From NCBI GenBank assembly GCA_029245245.1, contig JAQWPT010000005.1:1-64000 (forward strand): a stretch of 64,000 nucleotides of DNA, in the 5' to 3' direction. Below, one piece after another: positions 31,763-40,086 of the stretch. The translations under genes and the position numbers were made by a program. Under the pieces are notes generated by a model. That model made no database searches and was not told where the DNA came from. It was given only the letters and a program-made list of their open reading frames with translations. Position 1 is the first letter of the stretch. Every line of letters starts with the position of its first letter. Origin of the DNA: Phycisphaerales bacterium (lineage in GTDB: Bacteria > Planctomycetota > Phycisphaerae > Phycisphaerales > SM1A02).

Positions 31763-32539
31763 TCAGGACGCCTCGTTCTTCTGCTTGATCAGGTCCTTGA
31801 TCTCCTGGAGGATCGCCTTGTTTTCCTCCACCGCATCGTAGTTCCGCATGTCACGCCGCATCGACTTGGTCTGCTGGGGATCCAGCCTGCTGAGGTTGGT
31901 CATGCGGCTTGCGATCGCTCCGGCCAGTGTTGCAAAGAGACCGATTCCCAACACCATGACCAGGGCCGCCAGCAGTCTTCCCGGTCCCGTGACCGGGGCG
32001 TAGTCGCCGTATCCGACGGTGGAGGTCGTCACGACCGCCCACCACATGACATCGTCGGCGGTCTTGATCGTGGCATCGGCAGACTGCGACTCGAAGTGCA
32101 GTACGCCGATGCAGGACAGGATGATGCCGCCGAAGGCGATCAGTATCGAGAGCACGATCGCGGTGCCGACCCGGTCGCGACGATAGACCTGGACGAGGAT
32201 TCGGGCCGATCGAATCGCACGCAGGACCTGCAGCACCCTGGCGATTCGAATGTATCGAAGGGGCCCGATGGCGGGGATGGACGAGGCGAGGTCAAGGAGT
32301 CCCCAGCCGAACAGGTACTTCGTCCTGCTCTCGGCGTGCATGATCTGCTTGAGGTAGTCGATAAAGAACAGCAGGCAGAAGAAGTAGTCGAAGTAGTTGA
32401 GCAGCTTGCCCAGTTCCGTATCCGGCTTGACCCAGAAGGCCCAGCTCACGATGGCGATCGAGGCGACGGCGGCGATGGAGATGAAGACATCGTAAGCCGT
32501 CGTTTCAGCCTGCGTCCGATCGAAGGGATGTTCGGTCAT
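31763..32539 (-). CDS. voltage-gated-type potassium channel
   Basis: A 258-residue six-helix ion channel. Helix S4 carries regularly spaced arginines (RYIRIARVLQVLRAIRSAR, about 95-113), and the pore has the potassium selectivity filter in TTSTVGYGDYAP. The C-terminal about 45 residues are a charged helix/coiled coil (NYDAVEENKAILQEIKDLI) likely to help tetramerise. Size and layout match bacterial KvAP-like channels. The gene is convergent with gap; its start is ATG 32539 with no obvious Shine-Dalgarno. Confidence 0.93.
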   Translation of the reverse strand: MTEHPFDRTQAETTAYDVFISIAAVASIAIVSWAFWVKPDTELGKLLNYFDYFFCLLFFIDYLKQIMHAESRTKYLFGWGLLDLASSIPAIGPLRYIRIARVLQVLRAIRSARILVQVYRRDRVGTAIVLSILIAFGGIILSCIGVLHFESQSADATIKTADDVMWWAVVTTSTVGYGDYAPVTGPGRLLAALVMVLGIGLFATLAGAIASRMTNLSRLDPQQTKSMRRDMRNYDAVEENKAILQEIKDLIKQKNEAS

Positions 32540-32579
32540 GCCATTTCATCGGCATCCGAATCAGGAGGGCTGCAAAGAC

Positions 32580-33038
32580 TCAGCCAACCGGGTCGCCCAC
32601 TCGGATGACCCCTCCGGTGTGAATGCAGCAGTTCAGTCCACTTCGACCGACCATTGCGGGCAGGAGGTCAAGCCCCGTCTGCTGCTGCAGCGTTTTGCAC
32701 GGCTCGCACAGCCGCATGCCCTCGACCTCGACGTCTCCGATCAGGAATCGGACGCCCACCAGAGCGTTGAGATCGACGCCCTTCGTCAGAAGGTTGCGGC
32801 GACTCATCCGGTGCGTAAGTTCCTGCCCGGTCTCCCGCTGAAGCCATGCGAGTTGTTCAGATTCGATCAGCGTCAGTTCGTGATCGCCGGGCTTGATCTC
32901 CTTGACCCAGCTGCCAAGGCCCATGCTGTACCGATCAGCTTCGAGTCCCAGACCAGATACGGAAGAGATTTTTTCGTGGTGTACCATTGGCTCGCCTGAG
33001 CCGGGGGAGGTTTGGATGGCGAGGACACGTCCCGTCAT
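32580..33038 (-). CDS. MOSC-domain protein
   Basis: A 152-residue MOSC (molybdenum cofactor sulfurase C-terminal) protein. Motifs include GRVLAIQTSPGSGEPM at the N-terminus, RRNLLTKGVDLNALVG, and the Cys-bearing MRLCEPCKTL, ending GGVIRVGDPV. Stand-alone MOSC proteins of this size (YiiM/YuaD type) are thought to handle sulfur or molybdenum-cofactor-linked N-hydroxylated compounds. The ATG at 33038 lies six bases after a TACACT hexamer, with TTTCGA 17 bases before that. A longer reading upstream is not protein-like. Confidence 0.88.
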   Translation of the reverse strand: MTGRVLAIQTSPGSGEPMVHHEKISSVSGLGLEADRYSMGLGSWVKEIKPGDHELTLIESEQLAWLQRETGQELTHRMSRRNLLTKGVDLNALVGVRFLIGDVEVEGMRLCEPCKTLQQQTGLDLLPAMVGRSGLNCCIHTGGVIRVGDPVG

Positions 33039-33044
33039 GGATTC

Positions 33045-33073
33045 AGTGTACTTCTCATGATTTCGATTCGAAA
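33045..33073 (-). promoter_or_regulatory. candidate leaderless promoter of the MOSC gene
   Basis: On the minus strand TTTCGA (33068-33073) is followed by a 17-base spacer and TACACT (33045-33050), which ends six bases before the ATG. This is the most complete -35/-10 pair of the leaderless set. Confidence 0.5.
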
Positions 33074-33083
33074 GGTGATTCCG

Positions 33084-33872
33084 ATGTTCCGAACACCCTG
33101 CATTCTTGCGGCGTTCCTGGTGGCACTTGTGGTACTTCCTGCAGCCACCCTTGTTTCTGTTTCGGGCATTCCTGGACTCGACAAGGCCGAGTCTCCCGAG
33201 GTCCAAGAGGTACTCAAGAAGGTCTGGGCTCTCCAGAAGGTTGCTCCCAGAACTGCACACTTGAAGATGCATGGAACCGCGCGGGGCATCAAGCTTCAGA
33301 CCGAGGTCTGGCTCGGCGGCGGTGACATCGTGGCGAAGACGGTGAACCCTGACGGTACCACCATGGTCGAGGGCATGATCGGCGACACCGCGTTCAAGGT
33401 GTATGACGGCAAATCCATGCCGATGAATGCAAAACAGAAGTTAAACCAGTACCTCCATGCGCACCCTCGCATGGCCATGGACATGATGTTCCGTGATGCA
33501 AAGAAGATCACCTTCGTCCGGGGGCACGAATACGGCAAGAAGGTCAACGAGCTCATGCTGCACGGCGTGTCTTCATTTGGAGACATCGAGATCCAGTTCT
33601 ACGAGGACGGCACCATCGCTTCGAACCTGACCCCCATGCATGGCGGAATGGCGAAGGTCATCATTTTCGGAGAGTACAGCGATGTCCAGGGTCACCCCGT
33701 CCCTCACGTGATGAACACCTGGATCGTTCATCTCGACAAGGAAGGGGGATGGTCGACGCGGGCCGAATCAAGTCATCACCTGATCAAGATGGTGGTGGAG
33801 TCAGCCGAGGTCAACAAGCCCATTCCGACCGAGATTTTCACCCTCTCGCACTGGATGCCCAAGGACAAGTAG
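33084..33872 (+). CDS. secreted protein of unknown function (LolA-like style)
   Basis: A 262-residue protein with a signal peptide (FRTPCILAAFLVALVVLPAATLVSVSG). The mature part is beta-rich (LKMHGTARGIKLQTEVWLGGGDIVAK, TAFKVYDGKSMPMNAKQK, IQFYEDGTIASNL). It recalls the outer-membrane lipoprotein-sorting fold in general pattern, but I do not claim the family. Upstream in-frame ATG at 33057 is an alternative start; 33084 gives the better signal peptide and has AAGG upstream. It is divergent from the MOSC gene. The DNA is slightly more A/T-rich than its neighbours. Confidence 0.65.
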   Translation: MFRTPCILAAFLVALVVLPAATLVSVSGIPGLDKAESPEVQEVLKKVWALQKVAPRTAHLKMHGTARGIKLQTEVWLGGGDIVAKTVNPDGTTMVEGMIGDTAFKVYDGKSMPMNAKQKLNQYLHAHPRMAMDMMFRDAKKITFVRGHEYGKKVNELMLHGVSSFGDIEIQFYEDGTIASNLTPMHGGMAKVIIFGEYSDVQGHPVPHVMNTWIVHLDKEGGWSTRAESSHHLIKMVVESAEVNKPIPTEIFTLSHWMPKDK

Positions 33873-33875
33873 TCC

Positions 33876-33912
33876 AAAAAGGCTTGCCCCGGCTGGTGAG
33901 CCGGAGCAAGCC
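33876..33912 (-). terminator. rho-independent terminator, minus strand
   Basis: Read on minus, GGCTTGCTCCGGCT and AGCCGGGGCAAGCC form a 14-bp stem (one T-G wobble) with a four-base loop, followed at once by TTTTT. It would end the transcript of the secreted dockerin-type gene (stop at 34068). On plus the stem has a mismatch and no T run. Confidence 0.7.
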
Positions 33913-34011
33913 TCGCATCATCAAGAGGAAAGGAACCACCCTTTCGCAACCATTGCGATGGCCGGCCCGGTTTCTCACACCTTCGAGCAGAATATTCCTC
34001 CAAATCAGCAA

Positions 34012-34040
34012 CCGCCCACCCCCATGGAGGAGGTGGGCGG
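34012..34040 (-). terminator. hairpin just after the dockerin-type gene
   Basis: CCGCCCACC and GGTGGGCGG pair as a perfect nine-base stem 28 bases beyond the stop of the minus-strand gene. No T run follows, so it is an attenuating or 3'-end-stabilising hairpin at best, with the stronger terminator farther on. Confidence 0.35.
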
Positions 34041-34067
34041 CAATCCAGCCTCATTCGTGACGGAAAA

Positions 34068-35561
34068 TCAGCGATCCAGGCGGTTCAGGGGTCGTGGTTT
34101 TCCATTGGCCTTTTTCAGGGTTACCGGTTCGGGTGTACCGAGGGAATCGACGCCTGGGGCCTGCCCCCGGCTACTCCCCCAGTTCTGGATGATGTACAGC
34201 AGGTCATTGACATCAACGACGCCATTTCCATCAAGGTCGCAGACCTCATCGTCGGTCCCCCAGTTCTGGATGATGGTGAGCAGGTCTTCGACGTTCACGA
34301 CGCCGTCGCCGGTGATGTCGGCACTGTTGTCATCGCCATCGCTGATGTCGAAGAACAGCGTTCCAGGGCCTTCGTTCCTGACAACGACGATGAAGAGGTG
34401 GTCTTCAGTCGTCTTCATCATGTCCAGGCAACTGCCCGGTTCGCTGTCGAAGTAGGTGTCCTCCAGTCGCCACCCCGTGCCATCTCGACGATATTCCTTT
34501 GCCTCGCTGCATGGTCCGAGCCCGTTGTTCTCCCAGAGCACCATCATGTGATCCTCTGAAAGAAGCTCAACCTGCCAGGCGATGTCGGGCCAGGGATATT
34601 CCGATTCAAGCTCCTCCAGCACGGAGTCGTCGGCCTCCATCCAGCTGCCGGAAGTCACATCCCAGTTGTATTCCGACCAGGCGTACGACTCGAAATACTC
34701 GAACCCCGAGAACCTGTAGGTTTCACGGGTCATGAGCCGGCCGCCCTTGACATCGAATTCGATCCAGTTCGTCGAGTGAATGTCCGTTCCAGGTCCGGGA
34801 ATCGGGGGCAGCGGCATCGAGTCGGCCAGGCTCCACTCGCCCTTGCTGTTGCGCTGGAGGGTATGGAAGATCGGGAACTCCTTCAGTGCAAGTCCATCGT
34901 TGCGCTCGTACATGACATGTTCAACGACGACCATCCGATCGCTCTCGATCGATGGCCGGCAGCTGAAGTAACTGTCGTGAAGCGTCCAGTCCTCTTCAAG
35001 TACGGGCCCCGAGGACACCAGGTCCACCTGGTCCCCGAGTTCCCACTGGGAACCAGCCCGCCTGAACGTCAGCAACTTGAACTCCACATTGAGCGGGTCT
35101 TCAGCCCGAAGGCATGAGATCGCGAGTTCATCGCCATGGAGGTCGTACATCTGGAAGTTCCAGCCATCTCCAAGGATGCTGGCGCATTCAATACGGGCCT
35201 CGAGTGTCCAGGTCCCCTGGTCCAGGGTCATGAGGTCGATCTCGGTGGTGTACTGGTTCACTTCGTACGTCTCGAACAAGATCGCCAGTCGATCACCCGA
35301 GAGATCCACTCCCCAGTTCCAGCGATCCGGTTCAGACGATATGTCGATGGTCTGCTCGGCGATCCACTCCCCCCCGGGACTCCGCCCGTGTACGACAAGG
35401 TTGTTCCAGCTGGAATCACCCGCCACGAAGCGGTCGCCATCTGCGGATTCAATGAAGACCGAGTCCAGGAAGGCGTCCTCGTACAGGGGTTCCTGTGCCT
35501 GGGCGAATGACGTCAGTAATGGCGCAGCGGCCAATGCGATGATGATGCGTACCTTTGACAT
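34068..35561 (-). CDS. secreted protein with paired dockerin-like repeats
   Basis: A 497-residue protein with signal peptide (MSKVRIIIALAAAPLLTSFAQA). A large beta-rich region follows (about 23-400), with recurring aromatic and Asp/Trp-rich strands and a pattern like a FG-GAP/beta-propeller (LSGDRLAIL, HGDELAISC, SDRMVVVEH). Near the C-terminus are two dockerin-like calcium-loop repeats: ADITGDGVVNVEDLLTIIQNWG and DLDGNGVVDVNDLLYIIQNWG (each quoted in parts: ITGDGVVNVEDLLTIIQNWG, LDGNGVVDVNDLLYIIQNWG). A basic tail of about 35 residues follows. The function is unknown; surface attachment or complex assembly through the repeats is plausible. Confidence 0.8.
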   Translation of the reverse strand: MSKVRIIIALAAAPLLTSFAQAQEPLYEDAFLDSVFIESADGDRFVAGDSSWNNLVVHGRSPGGEWIAEQTIDISSEPDRWNWGVDLSGDRLAILFETYEVNQYTTEIDLMTLDQGTWTLEARIECASILGDGWNFQMYDLHGDELAISCLRAEDPLNVEFKLLTFRRAGSQWELGDQVDLVSSGPVLEEDWTLHDSYFSCRPSIESDRMVVVEHVMYERNDGLALKEFPIFHTLQRNSKGEWSLADSMPLPPIPGPGTDIHSTNWIEFDVKGGRLMTRETYRFSGFEYFESYAWSEYNWDVTSGSWMEADDSVLEELESEYPWPDIAWQVELLSEDHMMVLWENNGLGPCSEAKEYRRDGTGWRLEDTYFDSEPGSCLDMMKTTEDHLFIVVVRNEGPGTLFFDISDGDDNSADITGDGVVNVEDLLTIIQNWGTDDEVCDLDGNGVVDVNDLLYIIQNWGSSRGQAPGVDSLGTPEPVTLKKANGKPRPLNRLDR

Positions 35562-35658
35562 GTTCGTACTCCTGCTCCGGGGCGATTGCCCCGTGTTCCA
35601 GTGATGTGGAACTCAAAGCAGCAAGGAACGGGCCGGGACTCCATGCGCCTGGATGCGG

Positions 35659-35688
35659 AAAAAAACGGTGCCCGCATTGCGGGCACCG
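35659..35688 (-). terminator. rho-independent terminator after mdh
   Basis: On minus, CGGTGCCCGC and GCGGGCACCG form a perfect 10-bp stem with a three-base loop, followed by seven T. It lies 29 bases past the mdh stop. This is the clearest intrinsic terminator in the window. Confidence 0.9.
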
Positions 35689-35716
35689 GGAAGCATGATT
35701 TCAATGCCTGTCGGGT

Positions 35717-36667
35717 TCAGACCAGTTCAGGGAAGGTCTCCCGCACGACGGACACCAGGTCCTTGACGTGCGAGACGGACTCGTCCATGAGGGCCTGCTC
35801 ATTGGTGTCCAGATCAATCTCGATGACCTGCTCGACGCCGCCGGCCCCGAGGATGCAGGGCACGCCCACGAAGTAGCCGCCGACGCCGTATTCCGCGTCG
35901 CAGTAGGCCGCGCAGGGCAGGATTCGCTTCTTGTCCTTGATGATGGCCTCGGCCATCTGCACGCTGCCGGATGCCGGTGCGTAGTAGGCGCTGGTGCCCA
36001 TGAGCTTGACGATTTCGCCTCCACCGGCCTTGGCCCGTTCGACGCAGGCGGTGATGGTGGCGTCATCGAGGAGTTGGTGAACGGGAATACCGTGCACGCT
36101 GGTGTATCGCGGCAGCGGCACCATGTCGTCGCCGTGCCCGCCCATCAACAGGGCCTGGACATCCTCGATCGAGACGCCGATGGCGTCGGCGATGAAGTGC
36201 CGGAACCGTGCAACATCAAGGCATCCAGCCTGGCCGACGATGCGGTTGGTCGGGAACCCGGTGGTCTTCCACGCGGTGTAGACCATGGCGTCAAGCGGGT
36301 TGGCGACCACGATGATGACCGCGTCCGGGGCGTGGGTGGCGATCTGCTCGGAGACACTCTTGACGATCTTGACGTTGGTCGCGATCAGGTCGTCGCGGCT
36401 CATGCCCGGCTTGCGGGGAATGCCGGCGGTGATGATGACCACGTCGCTGTTGGCGGTGTCGGCGTAGTCGCTGGTGCCGATGATCCTGGAATCGAATCGC
36501 TCGATTGGTCCAGAGCAGGACAGGTCGAGGGCCTTGCCCTGGGCGACCCCGACCTTGTCGGGGATGTCCACGAGAACGATGTCGCCGAGTTCCTTGGCTG
36601 CGGCCCAGTGGGCACAGGTGGCACCGACGTTTCCGGCTCCAATGACGCTGATCTTCGCACGCTGCAT
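35717..36667 (-). CDS. mdh: malate dehydrogenase (LDH-like type)
   Basis: Oxidises malate to oxaloacetate with NAD+ in the TCA cycle. A 316-residue member of the lactate/malate dehydrogenase superfamily: ISVIGAGNVGATCAHW Rossmann start, IVLVDIPD (Asp for NAD+), substrate loop GIPRKPGMSRDDL with two Arg (malate-type), VANPLDAMVYTAWK, and catalytic His in MGGHGDDMVPL. The start follows AGAAGGAAG. A strong terminator lies just past the stop, so it is monocistronic. It is separated from the tRNA-Ile gene by about 65 bases. Confidence 0.97.
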   Translation of the reverse strand: MQRAKISVIGAGNVGATCAHWAAAKELGDIVLVDIPDKVGVAQGKALDLSCSGPIERFDSRIIGTSDYADTANSDVVIITAGIPRKPGMSRDDLIATNVKIVKSVSEQIATHAPDAVIIVVANPLDAMVYTAWKTTGFPTNRIVGQAGCLDVARFRHFIADAIGVSIEDVQALLMGGHGDDMVPLPRYTSVHGIPVHQLLDDATITACVERAKAGGGEIVKLMGTSAYYAPASGSVQMAEAIIKDKKRILPCAAYCDAEYGVGGYFVGVPCILGAGGVEQVIEIDLDTNEQALMDESVSHVKDLVSVVRETFPELV

Positions 36668-36702
36668 GATCGATCTTCCTTCTGCTTCCGATGATGTGAA
36701 AT

Positions 36703-36726
36703 GAGGCCCGCCGTGAGGCAGGCCTC
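36703..36726 (-). terminator. hairpin after tRNA-Ile
   Basis: GAGGCCTGCC and GGCGGGCCTC pair over ten positions (one T-G) with a four-base loop on the minus strand, followed by ATTTCA. It lies seven bases beyond the tRNA 3' end and probably ends the tRNA transcript. Confidence 0.5.
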
Positions 36727-36732
36727 GTTCAA

Positions 36733-36806
36733 TGGGCCAGAGTGGACTCGAACCACCGACCTCACCCTTATCAGGGGTGCGCTCTAGCCAGCTGAGCTAC
36801 TGGCCC
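36733..36806 (-). tRNA. tRNA-Ile (anticodon GAT)
   Basis: A 74-base cloverleaf reads on minus: the acceptor stem GGGCCAG/CTGGCCC is perfect. The D arm contains AGCTCAGCTGGC, the anticodon stem CACCC/GGGTG flanks the loop CTGATAA with anticodon GAT, and the T arm contains GGTTCGAGTCC. The 3' CCA is not encoded. A TATACT lies ten bases upstream. No rRNA genes are nearby, although this isoacceptor is often found in rRNA spacers. Confidence 0.97.
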
Positions 36807-36816
36807 CAAGCGGGGC

Positions 36817-36822
36817 AGTATA
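36817..36822 (-). promoter_or_regulatory. -10 element (TATACT) of the tRNA-Ile gene
   Basis: TATACT on minus ends ten bases upstream of the mature tRNA 5' end. This gives a short 5' leader for RNase P removal. No clear -35 is seen. Confidence 0.55.
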
Positions 36823-36862
36823 GCAGACCCCCGTGGCCCGATCCTGTCCTGGTGTCATGGAA

Positions 36863-36892
36863 AACCGGCCCGCCTTGGGAGGCGGGCCGGTT
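36863..36892 (-). terminator. rho-independent-type hairpin after the sugar dehydrogenase gene
   Basis: AACCGGCCCGCC and GGCGGGCCGGTT form a perfect 12-bp stem with a six-base loop on the minus strand. It lies about 40 bases past the stop and is followed by TT, giving a run of four T. Confidence 0.6.
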
Positions 36893-36930
36893 GGCATGCA
36901 GGGTCGAATTTCGTCGTTTCACGACGGGGG

Positions 36931-38502
36931 TCACTCGCAGATGCTGCCCCATTCACCGATGACGAACAGCAGGTCGTTGACATCGGTGACGCCATCATCC
37001 ACCGGGTCGCAGCCGCTGCTGGAGCCCCAGTCGCCGATGATCGTCAGCAGGTCGTTGACGTTGATGACTCCTGAACCGTCGCAGTCGGCTGGACAGGGAA
37101 CCGCGGTGCAGTCGATGTCGCTGCACACGGTGAAGTCACCCTGGTAGTCGCCACTGACGTTGTCGCAGTTGGTTTCCGCCACGATGTAGCAGTTCTCGAG
37201 CCAGCAGCAGGCGCCGGTGGGAGCGGGCGGTGAACCCGCAATGATCTTGAAGACTTCGCCGCCGAGGTCACAGACGTAGAGTTCGCCGCGTGCATCCTCG
37301 CCGTAGCGGGAGATGCTGCTGACGGTACCACCGCTGATTCCGGATCGAAGTTCATCCGTGACGTCCTGCCAGCCGGAAACGGTGTCCGAAGCGGAGTCGT
37401 AGGAAAAGACGTACTGGTCCGCGGAGCAGTAGTCGCCGTAGATGTAGAAGCCCTGGAGCCAGGGGATGTCCTCGCCGCGATAGACGAACCCGCCGGTGAT
37501 CGAGCATCGACCGCCACTGTGGCTGTACTCGTAGGCCGGGAAGATCATGGTCGAAGCGGGATCGCAGCCGCTGGTGTTGAAGGCATGGTCGCCTTCGTAG
37601 CATCGCCAGCCGTAGTTTCCGCCACCGGCGAATCCGGCGGGTTCGAAGCTGATCTCTTCCCACTGGTACTGGCCGACATCGCCGGTCCAGAAGTCGCCGG
37701 TGTCACGGTCGAACGAGCATCCCCAGGGGTTTCGCTGCCCGATGGACCAGATTTCCGCTGCGCCGCCACCACCGGCGTAGGGGTTGTCGGAGGGGATCGC
37801 GTAGGGAGAACCACCGTCGACGTCGAGTCGGAGAATCTTGCCCAGCAGTGAGTTCGTGTTCTGTGCGTAGTTGGATGTATCGCCCGCTCCGCCACCATCA
37901 CCCATGCCGATCCAGAGGTAGCCGTCGGGGCCGAAATCGATCCACCCGCCGTTGTGGTTCCAACTGGGCTGGGAGATGGTCTTGATCGTGTAGCCGGAGC
38001 CGCTGTCGGCGGTGTTTGAACTCGGGTTGCTGCCGGAGGCCGTGTAGCGGCGGATGTTCGTGGTGCCGCTGCTGTTGGTGTAGTTCACGTAGATATACGG
38101 CTTGCCGTTGTAATAGTCGGGATGGAAGGTCATGCCCAGCAGTCCCTGTTCGCTGGCGTTGCTGACCCCGGAGATCGACAGGAAGGGTGTCGAGAGGAGG
38201 CTCTCGGAGACCATGTCGTAGATCCGGATCCGACCCGTCGTGCCGGAGTACTGCTCGATGATGAACAGCCGGGTTTCGTCCCCAGGGGCGTGGCCGACGT
38301 AGACGGGTCTGGACAGGCCTGAGAGGATGCGTTCAGTCTTGATGCCCATCTCGCGGGTGGGAATATCCGAGGGCTTGGTGTCAGCGAGCACCTGGGTGGC
38401 CTTGAGATCGTTGCCCTTGTCGGCAATCTCGAGTTCAGATGCCGCGACCAGGCAGAGACCGGCGACGACGCATCCTGCAATGGCTCGAGTGAGCATGTTC
38501 AT
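36931..38502 (-). CDS. secreted PQQ-dependent sugar dehydrogenase-like protein with Cys-rich module and dockerin-like repeats
   Basis: A 523-residue protein with signal peptide (MNMLTRAIAGCVVAGLCLVAA). Residues about 55-410 form a soluble glucose/sorbosone dehydrogenase-like six-bladed propeller: GLSRPVYVGHAPGD, EQGLLGMTFHPDY, WNHNGGWIDFGPDGYLWIGMGDGG, IWSIGQRNPWG. A Cys-rich module follows, beginning GACCWLENCYIVAETNC (about 430-470). Two dockerin-like repeats end the protein: DCDGSGVINVNDLLTIIGDWG and a shorter DGVTDVNDLLFVIGEWG (each ending WG). Catalysis on a sugar is suggested by the fold only. The start follows AGGAGAG. Confidence 0.87.
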   Translation of the reverse strand: MNMLTRAIAGCVVAGLCLVAASELEIADKGNDLKATQVLADTKPSDIPTREMGIKTERILSGLSRPVYVGHAPGDETRLFIIEQYSGTTGRIRIYDMVSESLLSTPFLSISGVSNASEQGLLGMTFHPDYYNGKPYIYVNYTNSSGTTNIRRYTASGSNPSSNTADSGSGYTIKTISQPSWNHNGGWIDFGPDGYLWIGMGDGGGAGDTSNYAQNTNSLLGKILRLDVDGGSPYAIPSDNPYAGGGGAAEIWSIGQRNPWGCSFDRDTGDFWTGDVGQYQWEEISFEPAGFAGGGNYGWRCYEGDHAFNTSGCDPASTMIFPAYEYSHSGGRCSITGGFVYRGEDIPWLQGFYIYGDYCSADQYVFSYDSASDTVSGWQDVTDELRSGISGGTVSSISRYGEDARGELYVCDLGGEVFKIIAGSPPAPTGACCWLENCYIVAETNCDNVSGDYQGDFTVCSDIDCTAVPCPADCDGSGVINVNDLLTIIGDWGSSSGCDPVDDGVTDVNDLLFVIGEWGSICE

Positions 38503-38653
38503 TCTCTCCTAGGACCCGTTTCCGGGGTTTGTGGAAGCAGGTGATCCTGCTCCATCCAATGGGGTGCTTCAGTGTGATGCGCCTGTGTCCTGATGACGCA
38601 GCCCAGTCCCAGAAATTAGGCCGAAAGTGCGTTGGGAGCAAGGGAAATGCCAT

Positions 38654-39544
38654 TCAGGAGCCGGATTCCTGCTCCTGCTGGCCAAGCCAGCGTTGAATAC
38701 CGGAAATATTCATTCCCAGCAGATGTTCGGAGGCATACGAATCGAAGATCTTGGGAGCAATTCCATGTCCTTGGGCCTGTTCCAGGAGGGTGTCCCGGTA
38801 CCGCGAATGCAGCACTCGACCCTGGAGGCCTTCTTCCTGCCACTGCCGAATCCATTCGACCTGCTGGCGGAGCCCATCGGCCAGTCGATCGAGGTGATCA
38901 CTGTCAGCTTCGACGGTTCCCCCGTGGGTGAGATGGAACCGGGCCCAGGTGCCCTTCCGAAGCCGCTCGATGGTGTCCAACCAGACCGGCAGGTTGAACT
39001 CAGGTGGCGGGGTCGGGATGGAGATGAAGTCGGTCGAGGGGAGCAGCATCGCGGCGGCATCGCCTGCGAAGCAGACCGTTTCATGTCCGAGGTCGAGTTC
39101 GAAGACGTGGTGGTGCCTGGCGTGTCCCGGGGTCTCCACGGCCCGCAGGTGCAGTTGGCCGAAGACGAGCTCCTGGCCGTCGACGACCGGGTGGACCAGG
39201 TCGGCCGGAGCCGGGACTGTTTCTCCCCAGAGGGTATCCATCGCGGCGCCGTAGATTCGGGTGGCACTGGCGAGCAGTTTCGAGGGATCGACCAGGTGAC
39301 GGGCTCCGAACTCATGGACATGAATCGGTACGCCACGCCGCGCCAGGTGCCCAGCGGCTCCCGCGTGATCGAGGTGGATGTGGGTTACCAGGCATGCATC
39401 GAGATCCTCGATGGCCAGGCCGTGGGTGGAGAGTCCGGTTTCGAGAACGTCGAGCGAACGACCTGGCCCGGCCTCGATGAGCACGGCGTGCTTCCCATCG
39501 CGACACAGCCAGGTCCCGATGGCCCCGGGCAGCCCGAGGTACAT
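38654..39544 (-). CDS. metallo-beta-lactamase-fold hydrolase
   Basis: A cytosolic MBL-fold protein of at least 296 residues. It has the metal motif THIHLDHAGAAG, then RRGVPIHVHEFGARHL, ETPGHARHHHVFEL, CFAGDAAA and a C-terminal helical half (about 210-296). Similar proteins are annotated glyoxalase-II-like or hydroxyacylglutathione hydrolases. The start is uncertain. ATG 39544 is the first ATG after the rhodanese gene, but the conserved-looking ITVDPIDLMYLG begins earlier. A CTG at 39574, overlapping the rhodanese TGA and preceded by AAGGGA, would give 306 residues. It is co-transcribed with the rhodanese-like gene. Confidence 0.85.
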   Translation of the reverse strand: MYLGLPGAIGTWLCRDGKHAVLIEAGPGRSLDVLETGLSTHGLAIEDLDACLVTHIHLDHAGAAGHLARRGVPIHVHEFGARHLVDPSKLLASATRIYGAAMDTLWGETVPAPADLVHPVVDGQELVFGQLHLRAVETPGHARHHHVFELDLGHETVCFAGDAAAMLLPSTDFISIPTPPPEFNLPVWLDTIERLRKGTWARFHLTHGGTVEADSDHLDRLADGLRQQVEWIRQWQEEGLQGRVLHSRYRDTLLEQAQGHGIAPKIFDSYASEHLLGMNISGIQRWLGQQEQESGS

Positions 39545-39570
39545 GAGGTCGATTGGGTCGACGGTGATGG

Positions 39571-40008
39571 TCAGGGCTTGCGTCCCTTCGTGAGGCTGAA
39601 GCCGGCGCGGGTCCACCCCTCGATACCGCCCTTGAGCGTGCGAACGTCGGACAGGCCGTATTCCATCAGGCTCTTGCTCATGGCCTCGGCCAGTGGATCG
39701 TTGTAGGTCTGTCCGTAGACGATGACCACGCCATACCCCTCGAGCTCTTCCCAACTCAAGGCGATGTTCTTGTAGGGAACGTTGATGGCACCGGGGATGT
39801 GCCCACCGATGTAGAACTCGCTCCGTCGTGGATCAATCCAGGTACTCGGCAACGCCTCGTGGAAGAGGGATGCTTCCGGGTTCGCCACGATCTCCTTGCC
39901 CTGGTCGGGGCTGATGAAGACCAGATCGGCGTCGCTGTACTCCTTTGTGCACCCGGAAATCACCAGTACGGTCGTGAAGAGAGCAACTGGAAGAAGACGT
40001 GAGATCAT
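39571..40008 (-). CDS. rhodanese-fold lipoprotein lacking the catalytic cysteine
   Basis: A 145-residue protein with lipoprotein signal MISRLLPVALFTTVLVISGC (lipobox VISGC). The rhodanese fold is shown by WIDPRRSEFYIGGHIPGAINVPY (shown in parts: FYIGGHIPGAINVPY), the central VVIVYGQTYNDPLAEAM and GGIEGWTRAGF. The position of the active cysteine is Gly99 (VYG), so sulfurtransferase chemistry is not expected; it may bind rather than transfer. CAGGAGAA lies upstream of the ATG, and TACACT at 40039-40044 is a candidate -10. It is divergent from the DsbD-like gene. Confidence 0.85.
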   Translation of the reverse strand: MISRLLPVALFTTVLVISGCTKEYSDADLVFISPDQGKEIVANPEASLFHEALPSTWIDPRRSEFYIGGHIPGAINVPYKNIALSWEELEGYGVVIVYGQTYNDPLAEAMSKSLMEYGLSDVRTLKGGIEGWTRAGFSLTKGRKP

Positions 40009-40035
40009 GATCGGGTTCTCCTGCGTGGTGCTGAC

Positions 40036-40044
40036 TACAGTGTA
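40036..40044. promoter_or_regulatory. overlapping divergent -10 elements
   Basis: The nine bases TACAGTGTA read TACAGT on plus (toward the DsbD-like gene) and TACACT on minus (toward the rhodanese gene). The two promoters, if real, could not be occupied together. Confidence 0.35.
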
Positions 40045-40086
40045 CGAGGCCGCCACGCACTCGGGGGTCCAGCTGGAGGACCACGC

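Noticed and set aside
36732..36962. Open frame beginning MGQSGLEPPTSP on plus
   Set aside because: This is the usual false frame formed by the complement of a tRNA gene; the tRNA-Ile is on the minus strand here.
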